Positions 1 to 5,495 of a stretch of 5,838 nt of DNA are shown piece by piece. Position numbers and translations under genes: made by a program. The first letter of the stretch is position 1; the number at the start of each line of letters is the position of its first letter. Source of the stretch: Lachnospiraceae bacterium (lineage in GTDB: Bacteria > Bacillota > Clostridia > Lachnospirales > Lachnospiraceae); assembly GCA_003489085.1 (NCBI GenBank), contig DNJM01000044.1:11954-17791 (forward strand), in the 5' to 3' direction. Under the pieces are notes generated by a model that was given only the letters and a program-made list of their open reading frames with translations, did no database searches and was not told the origin of the DNA.

Positions 1-869
1 CCGGAGCCCACGTCTCCCTGCACCAGCCGTGACATCATATAAGGACCTGTCAGATCCATTTGAATCTCCTGCCATACCTTTTTCTGCGCATTGGTAAGCG
101 TATAGGGGAGAGAGTCGATAAACTGCCCGATCTGTTCCTTAGGCTGTATCCGGAAACCATTTTCTGCCCGCTCTTCTTTCTGCTTCAGCTGGCGAAGAGC
201 CAGTATAAATACCAGGAATTCCTCGAATACCAGGCGCTCCCTTGCAAAATAAAAGCTTTCTTTATCAAGTGGAAAATGGATTCCCTGCACGGCATAATTG
301 TATTCGGCGAGATGATACTCCAGCCGCACCTGCTCCGGCAGGAAATCCTGTGTCAGATCCAGATAAGACAATGCCTGCCGAACCGCCTTCATTACGGTAT
401 GATTCGACAGACCGGCCGTCAACGGATATACTGGCTGCATCGTGTTCTGCTTTTCTTCATAGCTCTCTGCCGGCAGAAAGATCTCGGGCTGTTCCAGGAT
501 TAAGCTCCCTTTCCGACTGACCGCTTTTCCACGCAGTGTCACCTTCATGCCGCTTTTCAGTGTATTGCGCAGATACGGCATCCGAAACCAGACCGCCTTG
601 ATCGTCCCGGTCAGATCCTTTAATGTGATCGTCGTTACCTGAAGCCGCTGGCTGCCTCCTGTTTTCGCAGCGCCGTATATGATACCGCTTACCGCTGCCA
701 TCTTTCCTTCCTGTACTTCCTGTATGGATACTGGCTTTTCATAGATATCATACCCTCTTGGATAATACTGTAAGAGGTCATGAATGTTCCGTACACCTGC
801 TTTTATAAATAGCTGCTCCGTCTTAGGGCCGATTCCCTTTAATTCACTGATAAGAGACTGTTCATTCAT
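1..869 (-). CDS. recG: ATP-dependent DNA helicase RecG, N-terminal part (cut by window edge)
   Basis: RecG is a cytoplasmic superfamily 2 DNA helicase that remodels stalled replication forks and Holliday junctions. The reverse strand is open from the ATG at 869 to the window edge, giving 289 complete codons. Visible landmarks are a helix-hairpin-like start (ELKGIGPKTEQLF, residues 9-21), the RecG signature DLLQYYPRGYDIYE (31-44), an OB-fold wedge domain at about 60-150 (ITLKDLTGTIKAVWF, 81-95), YPLTAGLSN (148-156), a Q-motif-like LPYTLTNAQ (254-262), and the beginning of Walker A, LVQGDVGSG, where the window ends. Full-length RecG is near 680 residues, so the helicase core lies outside. An AAGGAA ribosome site at 877-882 sits 7 nt before the ATG. 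The start is 84 bp downstream of fakA, beyond a hairpin that may attenuate read-through. In Bacillus the same order has sdaAB/sdaAA between the two genes; here they are absent. Assignment is firm. Confidence 0.95.
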   Translation of the reverse strand, partial: MNEQSLISELKGIGPKTEQLFIKAGVRNIHDLLQYYPRGYDIYEKPVSIQEVQEGKMAAVSGIIYGAAKTGGSQRLQVTTITLKDLTGTIKAVWFRMPYLRNTLKSGMKVTLRGKAVSRKGSLILEQPEIFLPAESYEEKQNTMQPVYPLTAGLSNHTVMKAVRQALSYLDLTQDFLPEQVRLEYHLAEYNYAVQGIHFPLDKESFYFARERLVFEEFLVFILALRQLKQKEERAENGFRIQPKEQIGQFIDSLPYTLTNAQKKVWQEIQMDLTGPYMMSRLVQGDVGS

Positions 870-886
870 AGTATTGTTCCTTTTGC

Positions 887-921
887 AAAAATAAGGGACG
901 AAGGTCCTGCCCTCATCCCTT
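887..921 (-). terminator. Intrinsic terminator or attenuator between fakA and recG
   Basis: As minus-strand RNA, 921-893 folds into a 12-bp stem with a 5-nt loop (CAGGA). It includes two G-U wobbles and is followed by A and a run of five U (891-887). On the plus strand the same two positions become C-A mismatches, which suggests selection for folding in the minus transcript. It lies 32 nt after the fakA stop and directly before the recG ribosome site (877-882). There is no room for a promoter between hairpin and recG, so recG would depend on read-through or on a promoter inside or just after the end of fakA. The U-run is short, so termination may be partial. Confidence 0.65.
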
Positions 922-953
922 GGCTATTTATCTGTTTGTCCGGTTTCTGCCGT

Positions 954-2627
954 CTACTCTACTGCAAGCACATAATAATAGATCGGTTGTCCGCCAAAAT
1001 GCGTATCAATATCCAGTTCCGGATACAATTCCTCGATCTCTGCAGTAAAACGGTCCGCATCTTCTTCTTTCACATCCTCGCCATAATACAGGCTGATCAG
1101 CTCGGAGTCTTTATCTACCAATACGGAGAGCATTTCCTTCGTCGTCGCTTCCACAGAGCTGCCGACGGAAAGAATTCCGTCATCACCGATTCCCATGATA
1201 TCTCCCTCGTGGATTTCCTTGTCATCGATATGTGTATCACGAACCGCATAAGTTACCTGGCCTGTCTTCACGTGCCCGATTTCTTCCAGCATTGCCTCTT
1301 CATTTTCCTTTGCAGAAGCTTCCGGCATAAAATTAATGACTGCTGTAATGCCCTGCGGTACGGTCTTTGTCGGAATCACAACGATCTCTTTCTCCTCAAC
1401 CAGTGCCTTTGCCTGGTTAGCAGCCAGAATAATATTCTTATTATTCGGAAGAATGAACACACAGTCCGCATTGACAGCATCGATTGCCTGCAGCATATCC
1501 TCCGTACTCGGGTTCATAGTCTGTCCGCCTTCGATAATGTAGTCAACACCCAACTCCTTGAAAATATCATTTAAGCCGGCTCCTATGGATACGGCAACAA
1601 ATCCGATCGGTTTGCGGGGCTCTTTTTTCTTCTTCGCCTCTTTTTCAGCCTTCTGCTGTGCTGCTATTTTCTCCGCATCCCGGATCAGCTTCTCCTGATG
1701 CTCCTCACGCATATTGTCAATCTTCATACGGGACAGTTGTCCATAGGTTAATGCCTTCTGAATAGCAAGTCCGGGATCGTTGGTATGCACATGCACTTTG
1801 ACAACCTCGTCATCCGCCACACATACAATGGAATCACCAATAGACTCCAGATAACCCTTAAATTCCATTTCATCGGACTCGGTAAATTCCTTTTCTGTCA
1901 GAATGATGAATTCTGTGCAATAACCGAACTTGATCTCAGCTGCTGTATCCGCAGAAATCTTCGCGACAGAAGAAGCCGCCTGCGGCTGAATCGTACTGTA
2001 GTCAATCTCTTTTCCAAGGAATGCATCATACGCACCGCGGATCACTTCCAGAAGACCCTGGCCGCCGGAATCTACTACACCTGCTTCCTTTAATACAGGC
2101 AGCATCTCCGGTGTCTTCAGCAGTACTTCTTCTGCATACGCAATGATCTGCGGAAGGAATTCTTCCAGATTCTCGGTTTCTTCCGCAAGTTCGAAGCCTT
2201 TTTCTGCAATGCCCTTTGCCACTGTCAAAATGGTACCTTCCTTCGGCTTCATAACAGCCTTGTATGCCGTATCCTTCGCTTTGATCAAAGCGGCAGCCAA
2301 CGTCGGCACATCTACCTCTTCATAATCCCGGATTCCCTTTGTAAATCCACGGAGCAGCTGCGAAAGGATAACACCGGAGTTACCGCGCGCGCCTCTTAGA
2401 GAACCGGAAGAAATGGCCTTTGCCAATGTCTTCATATCCGGATGCTCAAGTGCCGTTACTTCCTTGGCAGCAGACATGATAGTCAGTGTCATATTAGTTC
2501 CGGTATCTCCATCCGGTACCGGGAATACATTCAGTTCGTTAATAAATTCCTTTTTTGCCTCAATATTGGATGCTCCGGCGAGAAACATCTTCGTAAGCAT
2601 CTCCACATTGATCGTTTTTATTGCCAC
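954..2627 (-). CDS. fakA: Fatty acid kinase FakA (DAK/DhaL domain, YloV family)
   Basis: FakA is the cytosolic ATP-dependent kinase that phosphorylates fatty acids held by FakB (DegV-family) carriers. The acyl-phosphates feed phospholipid synthesis. The protein has 557 residues, normal for the family. The N-terminal DhaL kinase domain (about 1-205) shows NVFPVPDGDTGTNM (33-46) with the Mg-binding aspartates, SLRGARGNSGVILSQ (76-90), MKPKEGTIL (126-134) and DSGGQGLLEV (186-195). The middle domain (about 230-305) has Cys237 and the His pair in VHVHTNDPG (279 and 281), which match by position the zinc ligands I recall for Staphylococcus FakA. A Lys/Glu-rich linker (318-340) leads to a C-terminal domain (341-557) of the FakB-interacting type. 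The start is GTG, backed by GGAGG 8 nt upstream; the next ATG (codon 10) would cut into the domain. It follows the Gls24-family gene by 24 bp in one operon. No FakB gene is in the window. Confidence 0.95.
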   Translation of the reverse strand: MAIKTINVEMLTKMFLAGASNIEAKKEFINELNVFPVPDGDTGTNMTLTIMSAAKEVTALEHPDMKTLAKAISSGSLRGARGNSGVILSQLLRGFTKGIRDYEEVDVPTLAAALIKAKDTAYKAVMKPKEGTILTVAKGIAEKGFELAEETENLEEFLPQIIAYAEEVLLKTPEMLPVLKEAGVVDSGGQGLLEVIRGAYDAFLGKEIDYSTIQPQAASSVAKISADTAAEIKFGYCTEFIILTEKEFTESDEMEFKGYLESIGDSIVCVADDEVVKVHVHTNDPGLAIQKALTYGQLSRMKIDNMREEHQEKLIRDAEKIAAQQKAEKEAKKKKEPRKPIGFVAVSIGAGLNDIFKELGVDYIIEGGQTMNPSTEDMLQAIDAVNADCVFILPNNKNIILAANQAKALVEEKEIVVIPTKTVPQGITAVINFMPEASAKENEEAMLEEIGHVKTGQVTYAVRDTHIDDKEIHEGDIMGIGDDGILSVGSSVEATTKEMLSVLVDKDSELISLYYGEDVKEEDADRFTAEIEELYPELDIDTHFGGQPIYYYVLAVE

Positions 2628-2635
2628 GTTACTTT

Positions 2636-2640
2636 CCTCC
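2636..2640 (-). promoter_or_regulatory. Ribosome binding site that fixes the GTG start of fakA
   Basis: GGAGG on the minus strand lies 8 nt before GTG at 2627. No ATG or TTG in frame is better placed, so this site supports the non-ATG start. It lies inside the 24-bp gap after the upstream gene's TAA. Confidence 0.8.
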
Positions 2641-2651
2641 TTAGATTACGC

Positions 2652-3011
2652 TTAGTCAATGACACGTACACCTTCAATGTAGATATTGATCTTATCTACC
2701 GGCATGCCTGTAAATTCATTCACCTTGTACTTGACATTGCTGATTAAGTTATCTGTCACTGCAGAGATGCTGACGCCATATGATACAATGACATGAAAAT
2801 CCAACGTAATCCTGTTCTCATCGGAAATCTCAACGTGGATTCCATGTGTCAGACTGTCTTTCTTTAATAATCTGACCAGTCCATCCTTGACATTGACTGC
2901 GGCCATGCCGACGATGCCGAAACATTCTACCGCAACAGAGCCTGCATATCTTGCAATTACTTCGGAATCAATTGTGACAATTCCAAGATCCGTACTTATG
3001 CTACCTCTCAT
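2652..3011 (-). CDS. yloU: Asp23/Gls24 family envelope-stress-type protein (YloU-like)
   Basis: This 119-residue soluble protein belongs to the Asp23/Gls24 family. In Staphylococcus, Asp23 forms membrane-associated filaments; the YloU-type members that precede fakA are widespread but poorly understood. Family features are the opening beta segment GIVTIDSEVIARYAGSVAVE (10-29), the conserved FGIVGMAAVNVKDGLVRLL (31-49), a central strand pair ITLDFHVIVSYGVSISAV (68-85), and the ending VDKINIYIEGVRV (105-117). No signal peptide or membrane segment is present. The ATG at 3011 has GGAGG (3025-3021) 9 nt upstream. It is the first gene after promoter 3066-3094 and is followed by fakA after 24 bp, an arrangement known from Bacillus (rpmB, yloU, yloV/fakA). 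A role with FakA is plausible from this linkage but not shown by the sequence. Confidence 0.9.
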   Translation of the reverse strand: MRGSISTDLGIVTIDSEVIARYAGSVAVECFGIVGMAAVNVKDGLVRLLKKDSLTHGIHVEISDENRITLDFHVIVSYGVSISAVTDNLISNVKYKVNEFTGMPVDKINIYIEGVRVID

Positions 3012-3065
3012 AATCTATAACCTCCAATTCCGCATGTGAATTTTTTGCGCATACTTAACATATGT

Positions 3066-3094
3066 ATTATACCCTTTTTTTAACAGATTTACAA
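3066..3094 (-). promoter_or_regulatory. Sigma-A-type promoter for the yloU-fakA operon
   Basis: On the minus strand, -35 TTGTAA (3094-3089) and -10 TATAAT (3071-3066, perfect) are separated by 17 nt. Transcription would start near 3059, giving a leader of about 48 nt before the ATG at 3011. A run of seven A (3081-3075) lies in the spacer. Confidence 0.8.
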
Positions 3095-3115
3095 TATCTT
3101 TGAAAAAAACGGTAT

Positions 3116-3133
3116 TTTGAAATATTTATCAAA
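3116..3133. repeat. Short inverted repeat between divergent promoters
   Basis: TTTGA (3116-3120) and TCAAA (3129-3133) are perfect 5-bp inverted arms around an 8-bp A/T spacer. The dyad sits 7 bp upstream of the rpmB -35 box and 21 bp upstream of the -35 box of the yloU-fakA promoter. It could be an operator or simply part of an A/T-rich upstream element; in such A/T-rich DNA, short dyads arise by chance. Confidence 0.3.
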
Positions 3134-3140
3134 TATCCTC

Positions 3141-3169
3141 TTGCAAATCTAAGAAATATCTGCTAAAAT
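3141..3169 (+). promoter_or_regulatory. Promoter of rpmB with extended -10
   Basis: -35 TTGCAA (3141-3146), a 17-nt spacer and -10 TAAAAT (3164-3169) preceded by TGC, which provides an extended -10 TGn. The region just upstream (3111-3140) is very A/T-rich, as in UP elements of ribosomal protein genes. Predicted transcription start is about 3176, leaving a 45-nt leader that contains a small AGTCT/AGACT stem (3183-3195). Confidence 0.8.
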
Positions 3170-3220
3170 AATCTATGTTGTGAGTCTGATAGACTAGTAA
3201 GATCGTTAGGAGGTGCAGTC

Positions 3221-3409
3221 ATGGCTAAATGTGCTATTTGTGAAAAGGGTGCTCATTTTGGAAACAATGTAAGCCACTCTAATAGAAAAACACCAAAAAT
3301 GTGGAAATCCAATGTAAAATCCGTCAGAGTTAAAACAGAAGGTGGCGCTACAAAGAAAATGTACGTTTGTACTTCTTGTTTAAGATCTGGTAAAGTCGAA
3401 AGAGCTTAA
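3221..3409 (+). CDS. rpmB: 50S ribosomal protein L28 (zinc-ribbon form)
   Basis: L28 is a small, basic protein of the large ribosomal subunit. The 62-residue product is typical in length and carries MAKCAICEKG, FGNNVSHSNRKT (13-24), the basic KMWKSNVKSVRVK stretch (26-38), and YVCTSCLRSGKV (48-59). Two CxxC pairs, Cys4/Cys7 and Cys50/Cys53, mark the zinc-binding (C+) version of the protein. The start is clear: AGGAGGT at 3208-3214 lies 6 nt before the ATG. It is a single-gene transcription unit, with its own strong promoter (3141-3169) and a strong terminator 16 bp after the stop. It is the only plus-strand gene in the window, divergent from yloU-fakA and convergent with the small membrane protein gene. 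Confidence 0.98.
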   Translation: MAKCAICEKGAHFGNNVSHSNRKTPKMWKSNVKSVRVKTEGGATKKMYVCTSCLRSGKVERA

Positions 3410-3418
3410 TTACATGGT

Positions 3419-3449
3419 AAAAATGACCGGGACGAACCATCGCCTCGGT
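3419..3449 (-). terminator. Same hairpin read from the other strand, ending the right-hand operon
   Basis: On the minus strand the hairpin 3449-3426 also forms with one mismatch and one G-U, UGGU loop, and is followed by CA and five U (3423-3419). It lies 15 bp beyond the stop of the small membrane protein gene, so it can terminate that transcript before it runs antisense into rpmB. Confidence 0.6.
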
Positions 3450-3455
3450 TTTTTT
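3426..3455 (+). terminator. Intrinsic terminator of rpmB
   Basis: A 24-nt hairpin (3426-3449) has nine paired positions, including one G-U, a single A-C mismatch and an ACCA tetraloop. A run of seven T (3449-3455) follows. It starts 16 bp after the rpmB stop codon, a standard Rho-independent terminator. Confidence 0.9.
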
Positions 3456-3464
3456 ATGCTCTTT

Positions 3465-3602
3465 TTAGCAGAAAAACATCTGGTATCCGACCAAAAGGCA
3501 CAGCAATACCAACAGGATACCGATAAATATACTGTCAATAAACATCATTACCGCCATTCCCAGCGCAATGCAAAATAAGGCAAATCCTATCACCCGTTTC
3601 AT
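3465..3602 (-). CDS. Small 45-residue membrane protein, unknown function
   Basis: The reverse strand encodes 45 residues starting MKRVIGFALFCIALGMAVMM and ending GYQMFFC. Almost all residues are hydrophobic. Two membrane helices are predicted (about 4-22 and 25-43), joined by a turn with Asp23-Ser24. The N-terminal Lys-Arg suggests both ends face the cytoplasm (positive-inside rule). Cysteines are at 11, 35 and 45. The ribosome site is modest (AAGTGATG, ending 2 nt before the ATG, resembling the GGTGAT end of the anti-SD complement). It lies 91 bp after gerW on the same strand and ends just before the bidirectional terminator. I see no separate promoter, so it may be the last gene of the gerW transcript. 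I believe similar short proteins occur in Lachnospiraceae, but cannot confirm this without a search. Coding is supported by membrane-protein composition, position and terminator placement. Confidence 0.7.
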   Translation of the reverse strand: MKRVIGFALFCIALGMAVMMFIDSIFIGILLVLLCLLVGYQMFFC

Positions 3603-3693
3603 ATCATCACTTCTGTCAGACTGTCTTATCCAAAGTGTATGCCCGAAACCTGATAAATAGAATCTGCCTTATGAATTTTCATTTCCTATGCTG

Positions 3694-4080
3694 CTATTTT
3701 TCAGCATGATCCAGCATTTTCGATACTTCCTCTTCTGTTACGTTATCCTTTTTCGATGTAAATCTGTCTACCAGGTCCGGTACCAGATCCAGAATCTTCG
3801 TCATAGTATCCTGATTTTTGATGTTAACCAGTCTGGTAGAACCATCCCGGATGACAAGCACCGCACTTGGCGTCATTTTTCCGCCGACACCTCCGGCTCC
3901 TTTGTCCTTCTTATCTCCCTGGAATGCTCCTGCACCGATTGCAAAGGACACATCTACCAGCGGTACAATGATTGTATCATCAATATGGATTGCATCGCCG
4001 ACTACCGTTTTGGATGAAATGACACTGTCAATTCCCTGAATCAATGATCCTACTGTGTTTTTAAAATTATTCTCTGCCAT
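3694..4080 (-). CDS. gerW: GerW family sporulation/germination protein (YtfJ)
   Basis: GerW (YtfJ) is a forespore protein required in Bacillus for proper response to germinants, especially L-alanine. The 128-residue product has the family layout: an N-terminal helix (FKNTVGSLIQGIDSVI, 6-21), VVGDAIHIDDTIIVPLVDVSFAIGAG (26-51) with the conserved IIPV-like strand and DVSFGxGxG-like turn, a short Lys/Asp/Gly-rich loop (GDKKDKGAGGVGG, 55-67), the signature GKMTPSAVLVI (67-77), and a charged C-terminal tail. The glycine-rich loop is shorter than in many family members. There is no signal peptide. ATG at 4080 has AGGAGG (4096-4091) 10 nt upstream. It follows the DUF2953 gene by 64 bp, the same pairing as ytfI-ytfJ in Bacillus, which suggests a linked sporulation role. 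Bacillus expresses ytfJ under sigma G; no convincing sigma G promoter is visible here. Confidence 0.92.
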   Translation of the reverse strand: MAENNFKNTVGSLIQGIDSVISSKTVVGDAIHIDDTIIVPLVDVSFAIGAGAFQGDKKDKGAGGVGGKMTPSAVLVIRDGSTRLVNIKNQDTMTKILDLVPDLVDRFTSKKDNVTEEEVSKMLDHAEK

Positions 4081-4144
4081 ATCTGTACTTCCTCCTGCAT
4101 TCTTTATGACATACTATCCGATCTCATTCTATTGTCTGATCTGC

Positions 4145-5128
4145 TTATCGCAACAGCTTTCTGATGTGGCTGATTGTGATCCGCGTCGGTTTATGAAGCA
4201 GCATTCTGAGTACGGCCGATAGAATGTGACTGATGCGGAAATGCCCTTTCAGAAAAATATGCCCCTTCAGAATCTTCTGTTCAAAATCCGGTGTGATATA
4301 TACATCTTCCCCCAGAAACGGATACATTATCCCAAGGCCGGCCAGCACTTTCCCTGTCAGATAGGGATCCGAACAGCCAAATACCAGCTCTGCTTTGCAC
4401 TTATCCGGTCGGAAATGTTTCAAAAAGCGTTTCAGCTCTGCGGTACCTTTTGCAAATGCCAGACGATGTACCGGATCCTCAATAAAAGCGGCTGCCGCCT
4501 CTTTCTTCTCCAATAACATCTTCATTTTATCACAAATCTGCTCAAATGTATATTTGATCTTCTGGTAAATGGCCTTCAGTTTTTCAAAAATTCGTTTCAA
4601 AAATCCGGCTTTTTCAGGTTTTCTCTGTCGGCTTTCTTTTTCCGGCCGCCTCTTTGCTTCCGGAATCACTTTCATTTCAGATATCTCCTGCGGCTTTTCC
4701 TTTTGACCGGATTCTGTCCGCACAGCTGGTATTGAGCGTACTTCCGCTTCTGAATGAACTTTTGCTTCTGAAGGTGCTTCCGCTTCCGGCTTCAAGTGTG
4801 TCTCCGGCTCGGAGCCTGTCCCTGGATTCAAGTCTGTTCCCGGATTCGAATGTACTTCCTGCTCTGAGCTCAGAAACGTTTTCCAGGCCACCTTCAGTAC
4901 GTATCGTACTGAAGTTCCCTGTACCTTCACATCTGCTCGCACCAGCCGAAACAGCCAGCTAAGTGTAAGCTTTGCCTGAAGACTTTCCAATGTGCCTTCA
5001 CAGGAAGCCTGCAGACGGTAGCGCAGTCCGCAAAACAGAACGGCACAGACTGCCAGTACCAGAAGCCCCAGCAGTACCAGCAGGAGAATCCCTATACATT
5101 TTAAAATCAGACCTATGATATGTAACAT
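4145..5128 (-). CDS. DUF2953 family membrane-anchored protein (YtfI-like)
   Basis: The function of DUF2953 proteins is not established; they are typically found next to gerW/ytfJ in spore formers. The 327-residue product has one strong N-terminal membrane helix (about 4-34), a short beta-rich part (35-85, LRYRLQASCEGTLESL), a low-complexity Pro/Glu/Ser/Thr-rich linker (about 89-174), an amphipathic, Lys-rich helical stretch (175-215), and the conserved C-terminal domain. That domain carries the family's Gly/Pro pattern: FGCSDPYLTGKVLAG (250-264), YPFLGEDVYITPDF (269-282), and GHIFLKGHFRIS (289-300). It is longer than the roughly 220 residues I recall for the Bacillus relative, mainly because of the linker. 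The ATG at 5128 is 16 bp after the preceding stop; the GAGG ribosome site (5143-5140) lies 11 nt before it, slightly far. Same operon as the 106-residue protein and gerW. Confidence 0.87.
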   Translation of the reverse strand: MLHIIGLILKCIGILLLVLLGLLVLAVCAVLFCGLRYRLQASCEGTLESLQAKLTLSWLFRLVRADVKVQGTSVRYVLKVAWKTFLSSEQEVHSNPGTDLNPGTGSEPETHLKPEAEAPSEAKVHSEAEVRSIPAVRTESGQKEKPQEISEMKVIPEAKRRPEKESRQRKPEKAGFLKRIFEKLKAIYQKIKYTFEQICDKMKMLLEKKEAAAAFIEDPVHRLAFAKGTAELKRFLKHFRPDKCKAELVFGCSDPYLTGKVLAGLGIMYPFLGEDVYITPDFEQKILKGHIFLKGHFRISHILSAVLRMLLHKPTRITISHIRKLLR

Positions 5129-5144
5129 ATTTTCCGTTTCCTCA

Positions 5145-5465
5145 TCATTTCCAGCTTTGTTCCAGATACCGGCGGATATTGGCTGTTCCGGTCTCCCGGA
5201 GAGTATCCTCCGTCATTTGCTGCACCAACTCCACAGCCTCTTCATACCCATTGGCAATGCCTGCTACTTTCAATGCAGCCGCATCCGCAAACCAAGTCTG
5301 CTTCAGCAGAAGCGAATCAAAAAATTCCAACTGATTCCTTTCCTGCACGGGCAGTACCAGCAGATATAGATGCAGCTGCACTGTGCCCTCTTCCAGACGG
5401 TACAATACCTTCTCTTTCTTTTTTTTCAGTGATGCACCCCAGTACAGGTCTTTATAAAACTCCAT
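5145..5465 (-). CDS. Conserved-looking hypothetical protein, 106 residues
   Basis: I do not recognise a characterised family. The product is soluble-looking, with no signal peptide or membrane helix. It begins MEFYKDLYWGASLKKKKEKV with a five-lysine-rich patch (14-19), continues with a strand-like stretch (VQLHLYLLVLP, 29-39) and NQLEFFDSLLLKQ (44-56), then IANGYEEAVELVQQMTEDTL (70-89), and ends with TANIRRYLEQSW. The pattern, beta strands followed by a GYEEAxELV helix, suggests a compact alpha/beta fold. It sits 30 bp after the penicillin-binding protein gene and 16 bp before the DUF2953 gene, apparently cotranscribed. The start ATG is preceded by GGGGG (5477-5473) with 7-nt spacing instead of a standard AGGAGG. 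I believe Lachnospiraceae carry similar proteins in this place, but that is memory and not something this sequence shows. Confidence 0.8.
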   Translation of the reverse strand: MEFYKDLYWGASLKKKKEKVLYRLEEGTVQLHLYLLVLPVQERNQLEFFDSLLLKQTWFADAAALKVAGIANGYEEAVELVQQMTEDTLRETGTANIRRYLEQSWK

Positions 5466-5472
5466 TCCTGCG

Positions 5473-5477
5473 CCCCC
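5473..5477 (-). promoter_or_regulatory. Atypical ribosome binding site of the 106-residue protein
   Basis: The only G-rich stretch at proper distance (7 nt) from the ATG at 5465 is GGGGG on the minus strand. An AGGA directly abutting the ATG is too close to work. An overlapping ATG at 5480 opens a different frame and is not supported. Initiation may be weak or coupled to termination of the PBP gene 30 bp upstream. Confidence 0.4.
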
Positions 5478-5495
5478 ATTCTGGTATTTGCTCTT

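Noticed and set aside
60..503. Plus-strand open frame of 147 codons opposite recG
   Set aside because: It is codon-aligned with recG on the reverse strand and mirrors its coding bias; recG motifs explain this region fully.
936..1574. Plus-strand open frame of 212 codons opposite fakA
   Set aside because: It lies entirely antisense to a clear FakA gene, has Cys/His/Arg-rich shadow composition, no recognisable domain and no ribosome site.
3671..3682. Near-palindrome ATGAA-TT-TTCAT in the gap after gerW
   Set aside because: Ten of twelve bases are symmetric, but the 2-nt centre cannot form an RNA loop and no promoter is nearby for it to regulate.
3688..3707. ATGCTG/CAGCAT hairpin overlapping the gerW stop codon
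   Set aside because: A 6-bp stem with an 8-nt loop and no T-run on either side, so it is not a convincing terminator.
4102..4129. Possible sigma G promoter before gerW (GAATG, 16 nt, CATAAAG on the minus strand)
   Set aside because: The -35 fits, but the -10 matches the CATnnTA pattern only partly and the spacing is short. It would make sense for gerW but is too weak to call.
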